Source: JALORV01 sp963754065
Lineage (GTDB): Bacteria; Pseudomonadota; Gammaproteobacteria; Burkholderiales; Burkholderiaceae_F
Length of the DNA stretch: 64,000 nt
Direction: 5' to 3'
Assembly: GCA_963754065.1 (NCBI GenBank)
Contig: CAVWFH010000004.1
Coordinates: 198,228 to 262,227 of the forward strand
In this document: piece by piece, positions 9,135 through 18,704 of the stretch
Numbering within the stretch: the first letter of the stretch is position 1
Layout: every line of letters starts with the position of its first letter
Position numbers and translations under genes: made by a program
Notes under the pieces: model-generated
What the model was told of the DNA's origin: nothing
Database searches by the model: none
What the model saw: the letters and a program-made list of their open reading frames with translations, nothing else

Positions 9135-11378
9135 ATGGACATGGCCGCCAAGTTCCAGGACCAGACCGTTTTTCACATGACCGGCAAGCGCTCGGGCGAC
9201 GGGCTCGCCGCGCTGCAGGCTGGATTCCGCCCGGCCCTGCTCGCCGCGTATCGCGACCTGACACGCCTGCGCTACGACTATCCGGTCGTGCTGCTCGAGC
9301 GCGATGCGGGCACCGACTACGTGAGATCGCTTTCGTCGATCATCGGTCAGCTGATCGCCGAGATCGCACCGCGCGGCATCGAGGGTGAACGCCTGCGCAA
9401 GCACCTGCTGCGCCTCGAACGCGAGATCCGCGTGCTGCTGGCCGCCGGCACGGTCGGCACGCTGACCGACGTGTGGCCGCTCGCGGCTGAGCAGGCCGCG
9501 GGACGTGATGACAACGTGCGCGACATCCTCACGCGGGCGGCGGAGTCGCTGGACGTCGACGGCGATGTGCTGAACTGCGAAGGTGTCCTCGCAGCGCGAT
9601 TCCTTCGTCGCGCGTGGCAGAACGTGCAATCCGAGCGGGCACGGCAGTTCCGCACACTGGTCGATCATCTGGTTCGCAAGCTGTCGGACATCCTGCGCGC
9701 CGCCCATGTCCACTCGCAAGCGGGCCAGCAACCCGCGGCGCTGCAGTCGGGATTCGGCACATTGCATTCGGACATCTTTGATTTCTCCGCCATGTCGCGC
9801 CTCGTTTCGCGCAACGTGCCGCAGGACGAGCTGCCTGCGTCGAGGCGCCAACGTATCGAGTGGGCGCTTTCCATACTGCGCAGCCAGCCCTTCTATCCCG
9901 ACCCCCGAGGCTCAGAGGCAGAAGCGGTTTATGAATTCGCTTTCAGCGACTGCGCAACGGCGATCGAAGCGCATCGCACGCGGCTTCCCAAGCTGGTCGA
10001 GGTAGTGAAGGCCATCGCCGTGGCCGAACTCGAAGCCCGTGGCGGCTATGTCGAGGCCAACCACGACGCGTTCTTCGAGAGCTATGACGAGCACTCGTTG
10101 ACTGCCGAGGACCTGGCGCAGTTCCCGGACTACCTGGTCTGCATTCCGCCGGACCGCAACTCAGCGCCCGAGAATGCCGCGCTGATGGAAATGCTTTCCG
10201 CCGGCATGCCGGTGAAGGTGCTGGTACAGCACACCGACCTGCTGGAGGACGCCGCCATCGGCCAGGGCCACTTTGCCTTCGGCGTGCGCAGCGCCCGGCT
10301 GGCCACGACCGCCATGGGCCTCGGCGGCATGTTCGTGCTGCAGTCGACAAGCTCGAACCTGTATGCGCTGCGAGAGCGCGTGCGGCGCGGCATGGAATGC
10401 CGCGGGCCGGCGCTGTTCAGCGTGTTCACGGGTTCGCCCGACGACGCCAGCGAACTGCCCGCGTACCTCACGTCCGCCGCGGCAATGAAATCGCGCGCCT
10501 TCCCGGCCTTCACGTATGACGCCAATGCCGGCAGCAACTGGGCGACCCGGTTTTCCTTCGAGAACAACCGCAATCCCGAGGAGGACTGGCCGGCCGAGGA
10601 CTTCGAGTACGCCGACGAGGACCTGCAGCGTGTACAGGAACCCGTCCAGTTCACGTACGCAGACTACGTACTGTGCGATCGCCGTCATGCGCATCACTTT
10701 GCGGTCGTCCGACGCGAACGCTGGACGACGTCCATGCTGCCGGCGGCCGATTGGCTGAAGCTCTCCGAACGCGAAGCGGCTGAGCGGGTCCCGTATGTCA
10801 TTGCCGTCGACGGCTCCGACCAGCTGCATCGCGTGATCGTCGACTCGCGGCTGCTGCAGTCGACGCGCCGGTGCCTCCTGCTGTGGCACCGCCTGCAGGA
10901 GCATGGCGGCATCCACAACTCGCACGCAGACCAGGCGCTGGCACGCGAGAAGGCGACGTGGGAGGCGCAGAAGCAGCAGGAAATCGAGGCGTTGAAGCAG
11001 GCCACGTCAGCCACCGCGGCAACGGCCGCTACAACGGCTGCGCCTGCCGCGACTGCGGAGTCCGCGGCCGCCACACCGACCGCGGCTAGCGCGACGGAAG
11101 CAACGGTCGAGGCTGCCGCTGCACCGCCGTCCGACGAGCCGTGGATCGAGACCATCCGCTGCTCGAGTTGCAACGAGTGCCAGAACATCAACGACAAGCT
11201 GTTTGCGTACAACGAAAACAAGCAGGCCTACATCAAGGACGTGAACGCCGGCACCTATCGCCAGATCATCGAAGCGGCCGAGGCATGCCAGGTGGCGATC
11301 ATCCATCCGGGCAAGCCGAAGAACCCGAAGGAGCCCGGGCTCGAAGAACTGCTGGAGCGGGCGAAGCCGTTCCTGTAG
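9135..11378 (+). CDS. Unrecognised KOR-associated protein with tethered ferredoxin-like domain
   Basis: I do not recognise this 747-residue protein as a named family. Residues 1 to about 300 look helical and soluble. Residues about 330-540 are globular, and the stretch near NLYALRERVRRGMECRGPALFSVF faintly recalls the TPP-domain tail of single-chain pyruvate:ferredoxin oxidoreductases. No GDGD motif is present, so it is probably not catalytic. Residues about 640-685 form a linker made almost only of Ala, Thr, Pro and Glu. After it comes a ferredoxin-like domain with CSSCNEC and a distal ACQVAIIHPGKP, enough for one [4Fe-4S] cluster. The start has AGGGG upstream and is 29 bp after korB. The location and design suggest a swinging electron carrier or scaffold for the KOR-Nfn system. 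This is inference. Confidence 0.6.
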   Translation: MDMAAKFQDQTVFHMTGKRSGDGLAALQAGFRPALLAAYRDLTRLRYDYPVVLLERDAGTDYVRSLSSIIGQLIAEIAPRGIEGERLRKHLLRLEREIRVLLAAGTVGTLTDVWPLAAEQAAGRDDNVRDILTRAAESLDVDGDVLNCEGVLAARFLRRAWQNVQSERARQFRTLVDHLVRKLSDILRAAHVHSQAGQQPAALQSGFGTLHSDIFDFSAMSRLVSRNVPQDELPASRRQRIEWALSILRSQPFYPDPRGSEAEAVYEFAFSDCATAIEAHRTRLPKLVEVVKAIAVAELEARGGYVEANHDAFFESYDEHSLTAEDLAQFPDYLVCIPPDRNSAPENAALMEMLSAGMPVKVLVQHTDLLEDAAIGQGHFAFGVRSARLATTAMGLGGMFVLQSTSSNLYALRERVRRGMECRGPALFSVFTGSPDDASELPAYLTSAAAMKSRAFPAFTYDANAGSNWATRFSFENNRNPEEDWPAEDFEYADEDLQRVQEPVQFTYADYVLCDRRHAHHFAVVRRERWTTSMLPAADWLKLSEREAAERVPYVIAVDGSDQLHRVIVDSRLLQSTRRCLLLWHRLQEHGGIHNSHADQALAREKATWEAQKQQEIEALKQATSATAATAATTAAPAATAESAAATPTAASATEATVEAAAAPPSDEPWIETIRCSSCNECQNINDKLFAYNENKQAYIKDVNAGTYRQIIEAAEACQVAIIHPGKPKNPKEPGLEELLERAKPFL

Positions 11379-11401
11379 CCACGCGCCGTATCGGGCCGGC
11401 G

Positions 11402-12109
11402 ATGAAGATCCTGCGCTCGGACCTCGCGCACGGCCACGAACTGGAAGGCGCCGTGGTCGTCATCGATGTGCTGCGCGCCTTCACGACGGCGGCCTACGCG
11501 TTCGCCGCCGGGGCACGGGCGATGATCGCGGCTGACTCGCTCGAAGGCGTGAATCGGTTACGCAGCCGTTACAAAGCGTCGATGACGATGGGGGCGCATG
11601 GCGGAGGTCGACCGGTCCCGGGGCTGGACTTCGGCAACTCGCCCGCCGAAATCGTCGGCCGTGACCTCTCGGGCATCACGCTGATCCAGTTCACTGCCGG
11701 TGGCGTCAAGGGCTTGGTCGATTGCGACCATGCCACCGAAGTGCTCGCCGGAAGCCTGGTCTGCGCCCGCTCGACGGCGCGCTATATCCGCACGCTGGCA
11801 CCGTCGACCGTGACTCTGGTGATCACTGGCCTCTGGACGGATCGCGATGGCGACGAGGATCACGCCTGTGCGGACCTGATCGAGGCCTATCTGCTCGGCC
11901 GGTCACCCGATCTGTCGCTGTACGAGCAGCGCGTGCGACAGTCCGACTTCGGCCGGCGCTTCGGCTCCACGGAGTACCCGCACCTGCCGGCCGCCGATCT
12001 CGAGCTCTGTGCGGCCGCGGATCGCTTCGGCTTTGCCATGCCAATGCACCGAACGGATCACGGTCTCGTCATCGAACCGGTGGCGTTGGCAGAATTGCCC
12101 GCCACTTGA
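11402..12109 (+). CDS. ComB-like 2-phosphosulfolactate phosphatase family protein
   Basis: This 235-residue protein of the ComB family carries the conserved blocks VVIDVLRAFTTAAYAF near the N-terminus, GGGRPVPGLDFGNSP near residue 65, and an FTAGGVKGL segment where the family usually has TTNGT. ComB in coenzyme M biosynthesis removes phosphate from 2-phosphosulfolactate. No other coenzyme M genes are here, so the real substrate in this bacterium is unknown. It lies 23 bp after the ferredoxin-domain gene on the same strand and may be its last cotranscribed neighbour. The ATG at 11402 is chosen because the family motif begins about 18 residues later; the ribosome binding site is weak. Confidence 0.75.
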   Translation: MKILRSDLAHGHELEGAVVVIDVLRAFTTAAYAFAAGARAMIAADSLEGVNRLRSRYKASMTMGAHGGGRPVPGLDFGNSPAEIVGRDLSGITLIQFTAGGVKGLVDCDHATEVLAGSLVCARSTARYIRTLAPSTVTLVITGLWTDRDGDEDHACADLIEAYLLGRSPDLSLYEQRVRQSDFGRRFGSTEYPHLPAADLELCAAADRFGFAMPMHRTDHGLVIEPVALAELPAT

Positions 12110-12215
12110 GGGCGTGCGGGCACTGCGCTCCAAGCGCGCGCACTGCACCCTTTCGTCGGACCTGCCATTCGGATCGATTGACAGGCGGCGGTGCGCCGCG
12201 CATCGTGACGAAACC

Positions 12216-12689
12216 ATGTCCCTCCGTGCCCTGCTGTTCGTGCTGCTGGCCGTGCTGCTGACAATGCCGGTCGGTGCGCAGGCCCAGCTCTACAAGTGGG
12301 TCGACGAAGACGGAGGGATCAATTACGGCGACACGCCACCACCGAAAGCGAAGAACGTGCAGCCGGTCAGCCAGGGTTCCGTGAGCGTCGTGCCCGGTGT
12401 GTCGAAGGATGAGATGGCCGGCATGCGCGATCGTGACGAACAACGCCGCAAGCAACGAGAGCAGCGGGAGGCGGACGAAACGCGTGCCGCTGAGAAGGCA
12501 CGCGCGGCCGCTCCGCGTGAACAGCCAGCCTCAGACAGCTACGCAACCGACTACGGGTATTGGCCCACGCGCCCGCGGCCGCCCGACATCGGCAAGAACC
12601 GGCCGCGCCCGGAACAACCCATCGCAAAGCCCGGAACTCCGGCAGAACCGCCTTCCCTCGGGCAACCCCCCATCCTGCGCGGTCGCTAG
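12216..12689 (+). CDS. DUF4124 domain-containing secreted protein
   Basis: This 157-residue exported protein has a signal peptide at residues 1 to about 24 (hydrophobic LLFVLLAVLLTMPVG, cleavage after AQA). It is followed directly by the DUF4124 signature LYKWVDEDGGINYGDTPP. The middle is a charged Arg/Glu-rich segment and the tail is Pro/Arg-rich and probably disordered. The function of DUF4124 is not known. The gene converges with gltA, and both end at the hairpin at 12740-12765. Confidence 0.8.
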   Translation: MSLRALLFVLLAVLLTMPVGAQAQLYKWVDEDGGINYGDTPPPKAKNVQPVSQGSVSVVPGVSKDEMAGMRDRDEQRRKQREQREADETRAAEKARAAAPREQPASDSYATDYGYWPTRPRPPDIGKNRPRPEQPIAKPGTPAEPPSLGQPPILRGR

Positions 12690-12739
12690 ACCAGAGGTGC
12701 AGTTTTGGCGGTCGCGTTGCCGCCAAATGCCGACCATGA

Positions 12740-12765
12740 AAAACGGCGCCTGCAGGCGCCGTTTT
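12740..12765. terminator. Bidirectional rho-independent terminator
   Basis: A perfect 11-base-pair hairpin (arms AAAACGGCGCC and GGCGCCGTTTT, loop TGCA) carries a T run on either strand. It lies between the convergent DUF4124 gene (+) and gltA (-) and should stop both transcripts. A second, weaker stem (TTTGGCGG/CCGCCAAA, 12704-12727) sits beside it. Confidence 0.85.
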
Positions 12766-12783
12766 CCGTGGCCAAGCGCGGTG

Positions 12784-14100
<1,317 letters not shown>

Positions 14101-14127
14101 GGTCTTTTTCCCGGGTTCGAGGTGAGT

Positions 14128-14391
14128 TCAGACGGACCGAAGCCCGTCCAGGACGGTGCGAACGGCATTGTTATCGAGTCCGCCGGCCAGCTCTTTGCGC
14201 GCCAGCAAAAGGTCGAGAAGTTCGTTGTCCGGAAGGTCAAGAAGTGCCTCCAGCGCCAGGACGTCTTCAACCGTCAGCTCACTTCCGTGCCGGTCCAGGT
14301 AGCGCGACACGATGATGTCGTTTTCCAGCAACCCCCGGCGGGCACGCCAGCGCAGTCGCCGCTGTTCGAGATCACCGATGACGACGTCCAT
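14128..14391 (-). CDS. sdhE: Succinate dehydrogenase flavinylation factor SdhE
   Basis: This 87-residue protein of the SdhE/Sdh5 family promotes covalent attachment of FAD to SdhA. The family motif RGxxE is present as RGLLE at residues 19-23, within an Arg-rich N-terminal helix (RRLRWRARRG). The rest is a small acidic helical bundle of normal size. It lies 2 bp after sdhB and 27 bp before gltA, the usual betaproteobacterial position. Confidence 0.92.
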   Translation of the reverse strand: MDVVIGDLEQRRLRWRARRGLLENDIIVSRYLDRHGSELTVEDVLALEALLDLPDNELLDLLLARKELAGGLDNNAVRTVLDGLRSV

Positions 14392-14393
14392 CG

Positions 14394-15155
14394 TCAGACA
14401 TCGCGTCGGACGAGCATGTCCCGGATCTTGCCGATCGCCCGCGTGGGGTTCAGCTCCTTCGGGCAGACATCCACGCAGTTCATGATCGTGTGGCAGCGGA
14501 ACAGCCGGTACGGATCGTTCAGGTTGTCGAGCCTCTCGTTGGTGGCCTGGTCGCGGCTGTCGGCGATGAACCGGTAGGCCTGCAGCAGGCCGGCCGGGCC
14601 GACGAACTTGTCAGGATTCCACCAGAAGCTCGGGCACGACGTCGAGCAGCAGGCGCACAGGATGCACTCGTAAAGGCCGTTGAGCTCCTCACGCTCCTCG
14701 GGCGACTGCAGCCGCTCCTTCTCGGGCGGCGGCGTGTCGTTGATCAGGAACGGCTTGATCGAGTGGTATTGCTTGAAGAACTGCGACATGTCGACGATCA
14801 GGTCGCGAATCACCGGCAACCCTGGCAGCGGCCGCAGCACGATCGGCTCCTTCAGGTCGCGCAGGTTCGTGATGCACGCAAGGCCGTTCTTGCCGTTGAT
14901 GTTCATTGCATCCGAACCGCACACGCCTTCGCGGCACGAGCGCCGCAGCGACAGGCTGTCGTCGACATCGCTCTTGATGCGGATGAGCGCGTCCAGCAGC
15001 ATCTTGTCGGTCGGCTGCAGCCGGACCTCGAGCTTCTGCATGTAGGGCTTGGCATCCTTGTCGGGGTCGTAGCGATAGATCTCGAACCTGACCGTCCGCA
15101 TTCCCGTCGCGGCACCCGCCACCGCGCCCGCCTCAACGTTGCTGTTCGCCGTCAT
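14394..15155 (-). CDS. sdhB: Succinate dehydrogenase iron-sulfur subunit
   Basis: This 253-residue subunit of complex II passes electrons from the SdhA flavin to ubiquinone. All three cluster motifs are visible: a plant-type [2Fe-2S] block (SCREGVCGSDAM and a later GLAC), a [4Fe-4S] block (CILCACCSTSCP) and a [3Fe-4S] block (CHTIMNCVDVCP). The N-terminus has about 20 extra Ala/Gly-rich residues before the conserved FEIYRYDP. It is separated from sdhA by 142 bp holding a perfect hairpin, which is unusual inside an sdh operon. SdhE follows after 2 bp. Confidence 0.96.
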   Translation of the reverse strand: MTANSNVEAGAVAGAATGMRTVRFEIYRYDPDKDAKPYMQKLEVRLQPTDKMLLDALIRIKSDVDDSLSLRRSCREGVCGSDAMNINGKNGLACITNLRDLKEPIVLRPLPGLPVIRDLIVDMSQFFKQYHSIKPFLINDTPPPEKERLQSPEEREELNGLYECILCACCSTSCPSFWWNPDKFVGPAGLLQAYRFIADSRDQATNERLDNLNDPYRLFRCHTIMNCVDVCPKELNPTRAIGKIRDMLVRRDV

Positions 15156-15263
15156 GCTTCGACCTCAGTGAGAGCCAACCGCGCCAACATCGACATGTCG
15201 CGCGCGTAGCCCTTGTGATGAAAAGAATCGACTGGCTTCGCCAGCGAATTTTTCTGATCTAGC

Positions 15264-15293
15264 CGCGCAAAAGTAGGTGTGCACTTTTGCGCG
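15264..15293 (-). other. Hairpin in the sdhA-sdhB intergenic gap
   Basis: Perfect 11-base arms (CGCGCAAAAGT and ACTTTTGCGCG) with an 8-base loop lie 4 bases past the sdhA stop. No T run follows in the direction of transcription, so full termination is not expected. It may mark an RNA processing or stability boundary that sets the SdhA to SdhB ratio. Confidence 0.5.
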
Positions 15294-15297
15294 ATTC

Positions 15298-17073
15298 CTA
15301 AAACGTTCTTTTCTTTGGAGCGAACGACTCGACCGTCAGCGGCTTCACGTTGACCGGCTTGTAGTCGAGCCGATTGCCGTCCGAATAGAACAGCGAGTGC
15401 TTCATCCAGTTCGTGTCATCGCGCTCGGGGAAATCGTCCCGCGCATGTGCGCCACGGCTTTCCGGGCGCGCCGCGGCCGACATGATGGTGGCCTTCGCGG
15501 TCTCGACCAGATTGTCGAGCTCGAGTGCCTCCACCCGCGCGGTGTTGAAGACCTTCGACTTGTCGGCAATGGCCACATGCTTCGCGCGTTCGGCCAGTGC
15601 GACGATCTTTGCGACGCCTTCGTCCAGCAGCGTGCCGGTGCGAAAAACACCGCAATGCGACTGCATCTCCCTGCGAATCTCGTTCGCGACGTCCTGCACC
15701 CGCTCGCCCTTGTCGCGCGCGTCGAGCGCGGCGACGCGCGCCACCGAGGCGTCGCCGGCATCGGCCGGCAGCGCGCGGTGCTCCTGGGCCTTGTAGTTCT
15801 TGCCGACGATGTGATTGCCCGCCGCGCGGCCGAAAACAACGAGATCCAGCAGCGAATTCGTGCCCAGGCGATTTGCACCATGCACCGAAACGCAGGCGCA
15901 CTCACCGATTGCATACAGCCCCGGGACCACGGCATTGGGCTTGCCGTCCTTCGGTGCCACGACCTCGCCGTGGTAGTTGGTCGGGATGCCACCCATCTGG
16001 TAGTGCAGCGTCGGCACCACCGGGATCGGCTCCTTGATCGGGTCAACGTTGGCGAACTTGATCGCGATTTCGCGGATGCCCGGCAACCGCTTCATGATGG
16101 TCTCGGCGCCAAGATGGTCGAGTTTCAGCAGCACGTAGTCCTTGTTCGGCCCACAGCCGCGCCCTTCCTTGATCTCCTGGTCCATGCTGCGCGAGACGAA
16201 GTCGCGTGGAGCAAGGTCCTTGAGCGTCGGCGCGTAACGCTCCATGAAACGTTCGCCGTTGGAGTTGAGCAGGATGCCACCCTCGCCGCGTACACCCTCG
16301 GTGATCAACACTCCGGCGCCGGCCACGCCGGTCGGGTGGAATTGCCAGAACTCCATGTCCTCGAGCGGTAGTCCCGCGCGCGCCACCATGCCCAGCCCGT
16401 CGCCCGTATTGATGTAGGCATTGGTAGACGCCTCGAAAATACGGCCCGCGCCTCCGGTCGCGAGCACCGTGACCTTCGATTCGAAGATCATCAAGTCGCC
16501 GGTTTCCATTTCCAGCGCCACGACGCCGACCACGGCCCCCTCGGCGTCGCGGATCAGGTCCAGTGCCATCCACTCGACAAAGAACTGCGTGCGTTCGCGC
16601 ACGTTGCGCTGGTACAGCGTGTGCAGCAGCGCGTGACCGGTGCGGTCAGCGGCAGCGCAGGCGCGTGGCACCGGCTTCTCGCCGAAGTTGGCCGAATGTC
16701 CGCCGAACGGCCGCTGGTAGATCGTGCCATCCGGGTTGCGGTCAAACGGCATGCCGAAATGCTCAAGTTCGTACACCACTTTCGGCGCCTCGCGGCACAT
16801 GAACTCGATCGCGTCCTGGTCGCCGAGGTAGTCCGATCCCTTGACCGTGTCGAACATGTGCCACAGCCAGTTGTCCTCGGTCATGTTGCCCAGCGACGCG
16901 CCGATGCCGCCCTGCGCCGCGACCGTGTGCGAACGCGTCGGGAAAACCTTGGACAGCACTGCGACGTTCAGCCCGGCCTGCGCCAGTTGCAGCGAGCAGC
17001 GCATGCCGGATCCGCCGGCACCGACGATCACGGCATCGAATCGACGACGAGCCACTTTCGATGGAACCGACAT
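15298..17073 (-). CDS. sdhA: Succinate dehydrogenase flavoprotein subunit
   Basis: This 591-residue catalytic subunit of complex II oxidises succinate to fumarate. The N-terminal FAD motif is VGAGGSGMRCS. The FAD-linking histidine lies in SHTVAAQGGIGASLGN. The substrate-site blocks HPTGVAGAGVLITEG, RDFVSRSMDQEI and VHGANRLGTNSLLDLVVFGRAAG are all present. Length is normal. Its start is 3 bases after the sdhD stop. It faces the cytoplasm and is anchored by SdhC and SdhD. Confidence 0.97.
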   Translation of the reverse strand: MSVPSKVARRRFDAVIVGAGGSGMRCSLQLAQAGLNVAVLSKVFPTRSHTVAAQGGIGASLGNMTEDNWLWHMFDTVKGSDYLGDQDAIEFMCREAPKVVYELEHFGMPFDRNPDGTIYQRPFGGHSANFGEKPVPRACAAADRTGHALLHTLYQRNVRERTQFFVEWMALDLIRDAEGAVVGVVALEMETGDLMIFESKVTVLATGGAGRIFEASTNAYINTGDGLGMVARAGLPLEDMEFWQFHPTGVAGAGVLITEGVRGEGGILLNSNGERFMERYAPTLKDLAPRDFVSRSMDQEIKEGRGCGPNKDYVLLKLDHLGAETIMKRLPGIREIAIKFANVDPIKEPIPVVPTLHYQMGGIPTNYHGEVVAPKDGKPNAVVPGLYAIGECACVSVHGANRLGTNSLLDLVVFGRAAGNHIVGKNYKAQEHRALPADAGDASVARVAALDARDKGERVQDVANEIRREMQSHCGVFRTGTLLDEGVAKIVALAERAKHVAIADKSKVFNTARVEALELDNLVETAKATIMSAAARPESRGAHARDDFPERDDTNWMKHSLFYSDGNRLDYKPVNVKPLTVESFAPKKRTF

Positions 17074-17076
17074 GAC

Positions 17077-17454
17077 TCAGACTCTCCAGAGAATCTGCAC
17101 GGACCATACCGCGCAGAACACCAGCCACAGCACCGTCAGCGTCTGCAGCGCCACACGGATGCCCGTCGGCTTGACATAGTCCATCCAGATATCGCGCACA
17201 CCGATCCATGCGTGATAAAACAGCGCCAGCAGCGCTGCCAGCGTGACAATCTTCATCCACAGCGGTACGAACAGCCCGGCCCAGCCGTCGTATCCGAGCG
17301 GGCCGCCAAAGACGAGGCGCAGCAACAGGAACAGCACGAACACCGTCAGCACGACGGCTGTCAGGCGCTGCAGCAGAAAACCACCGACGCCGTAGTGCGC
17401 GCCGACGACGAGGCGCTTGGAACCGATTCCCGCCGTTGAGGTTGCGTCGGCCAT
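17077..17454 (-). CDS. sdhD: Succinate dehydrogenase membrane anchor subunit
   Basis: This 125-residue membrane protein has three predicted transmembrane segments (about 30-52, 65-88 and 99-121). FYHAWIGVRDIWMDYVK holds the probable haem b ligand histidine and the quinone-site Asp-Tyr of the family. The frame is open much further upstream, but the ATG at 17454 is chosen because it overlaps the sdhC stop as TGATG and begins the conserved region. Confidence 0.93.
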   Translation of the reverse strand: MADATSTAGIGSKRLVVGAHYGVGGFLLQRLTAVVLTVFVLFLLLRLVFGGPLGYDGWAGLFVPLWMKIVTLAALLALFYHAWIGVRDIWMDYVKPTGIRVALQTLTVLWLVFCAVWSVQILWRV

Positions 17455-17870
17455 CAGAACACTCCAAAGAGCTTGAGCGCCACCAGCACCGTCAGCGGCA
17501 GGCTGACACCGAGCACGGCCAGTGCACTGCCGCGCGCAGTCGGCTTGTCCACGCCGATGTGCAAGTCGAGCGCCAGGTAGCGCAGCCCCGCGATCAGGTG
17601 ATGAATGAACGCCCACGCGAGGCCGAGCAGGATCAGCCTGGCCAGCCAGTGCGAGGCGAAGTCACTAAGCCGCGCGTAGCTCAGCTCCGACGTCAGGCTG
17701 AGATCGAAAATCCAAAGGATGAACGGCAACGCCAGAAAGAGCGCGGCGCCGCTGATCCGGTGCAGGATCGACACGAGGCCGGGCGGGGGCAACCTGTACT
17801 GCAGGATCTGCGAAACGTGAATGTTGCGGAATTCAGGGCGGGGCTTGCTTGCGAACGCAGGTGTGGTCAT
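17454..17870 (-). CDS. sdhC: Succinate dehydrogenase cytochrome b556 subunit
   Basis: This 138-residue integral membrane subunit has three helices and the family motifs RPEFRNIH (N-terminal), SILHRISGAALFLALP (first helix, quinone site) and WAFIHHLIAGLRYLALD (second helix, haem ligand His). It is the first gene of the sdh operon. The 69-bp gap behind gntR is where its promoter should lie. Together with SdhD it forms the ubiquinone-reducing anchor of complex II. Confidence 0.94.
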   Translation of the reverse strand: MTTPAFASKPRPEFRNIHVSQILQYRLPPPGLVSILHRISGAALFLALPFILWIFDLSLTSELSYARLSDFASHWLARLILLGLAWAFIHHLIAGLRYLALDLHIGVDKPTARGSALAVLGVSLPLTVLVALKLFGVF

Positions 17871-17918
17871 GGACGATGGTCCGTTATTCGTGCCCTGGAT
17901 AGGCGCGCTATTTTGAAC

Positions 17919-17941
17919 GATTTGGTGGGGTCAACCAAATC
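17919..17941 (-). promoter_or_regulatory. Inverted repeat in the gntR-sdhC gap (candidate operator)
   Basis: Eight-base arms GATTTGGT and ACCAAATC with a 7-base spacer overlap the gntR stop codon and lie about 50-70 bp before the sdhC start. A TTGACC hexamer (minus strand, 17934-17929) inside it could be a -35 box, but no good -10 follows. It could be an operator for the sdh promoter or a weak hairpin at the gntR end. Confidence 0.3.
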
Positions 17942-18704
17942 ACGACAGTGTGTTGCGGTAGTGATAGTGGTCGGTGACGTACAGGCCTCGCCGGACTTCG
18001 ACCGGTCGATCGCCGTACGAGTACGAGATACGCTCTATCAGCAGCAAAGGGGACTTCTCGGCAACGCCGAGCAGCTGCGCCACATCGCGCTCAGCGCCGA
18101 CCGCCCGCAACTGCTCCTCGGCGCGAATCATCCGTGTACCGAACTCGGTTTCGAAAAGTCCATAAAGTGGGCCTCTGTATTCGGACAGGCGCTCGGCCGT
18201 CAGCCCTTTGAAGAGCGCGCCGGGCAGCCAGATCTCGTCAAGCACGATCGGGTCGCCGCCAAAGCTCAGAAGGCGACGCAGGTACACCGCGGCGTCTCCG
18301 GTGCGCAGGTCGAGCAGCCGCGCAATGTCGGCTGGCGCGCGAACGCGCCGACATTCGAGGAATCGGCTCTGAGGGGTTGCGGGTTCGCCACCGTCCGGTA
18401 CCACGCGCAGAAAACGGAACTGCGCACGCGGTTCGTGATGCGTGGCCACGAAGGTGCCCTTCCCCTGCCGGCGTACCAGCAGGTTCTCGGCCGCGAGCTC
18501 ATCGACCGCCTTGCGCACCGTTCCCTGGCTGACCTGGAAACGGGTGGCCAGCTCGATTTCGCTGGGAATGAGTTCGCCGGGCTTCCACTCCCCCTCGTCA
18601 AGGCTGCGCAGCAGCAAGCCCTTGATCTGACGGTACAGCGGCGAGAAAACCGCCGGTCGCGCCACTCGGTCGGAGTTGTCAGCAGGGAAATCAGCACCGG
18701 GCAT
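17940..18704 (-). CDS. GntR/HutC-family transcriptional regulator
   Basis: This 254-residue regulator has an N-terminal winged helix-turn-helix (about 20-90, with PLYRQIKGLLLRSL and PSEIELATRFQVSQGTVRKAVDEL) and a C-terminal UTRA ligand-binding domain (about 110-250, ending ERISYSYGDRPVEVRRGLY). It lies between the sdh operon and the divergent mdh-prp-acn operon. It is therefore the natural regulator of both, and probably of itself through the palindrome at 18756-18767. The effector is likely a TCA or methylcitrate-cycle acid, which is inference. Confidence 0.88.
   Translation of the reverse strand: MPGADFPADNSDRVARPAVFSPLYRQIKGLLLRSLDEGEWKPGELIPSEIELATRFQVSQGTVRKAVDELAAENLLVRRQGKGTFVATHHEPRAQFRFLRVVPDGGEPATPQSRFLECRRVRAPADIARLLDLRTGDAAVYLRRLLSFGGDPIVLDEIWLPGALFKGLTAERLSEYRGPLYGLFETEFGTRMIRAEEQLRAVGAERDVAQLLGVAEKSPLLLIERISYSYGDRPVEVRRGLYVTDHYHYRNTLS

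Noticed and set aside
12704..12727. Second inverted repeat next to the gltA terminator
   Set aside because: It lacks a T run on either side. The stronger stem at 12740-12765 is sufficient for termination, so it is mentioned there only as an accessory.
15277..16371. Long + strand frame opposite sdhA
   Set aside because: Same antisense effect; the conserved sdhA frame explains the region.
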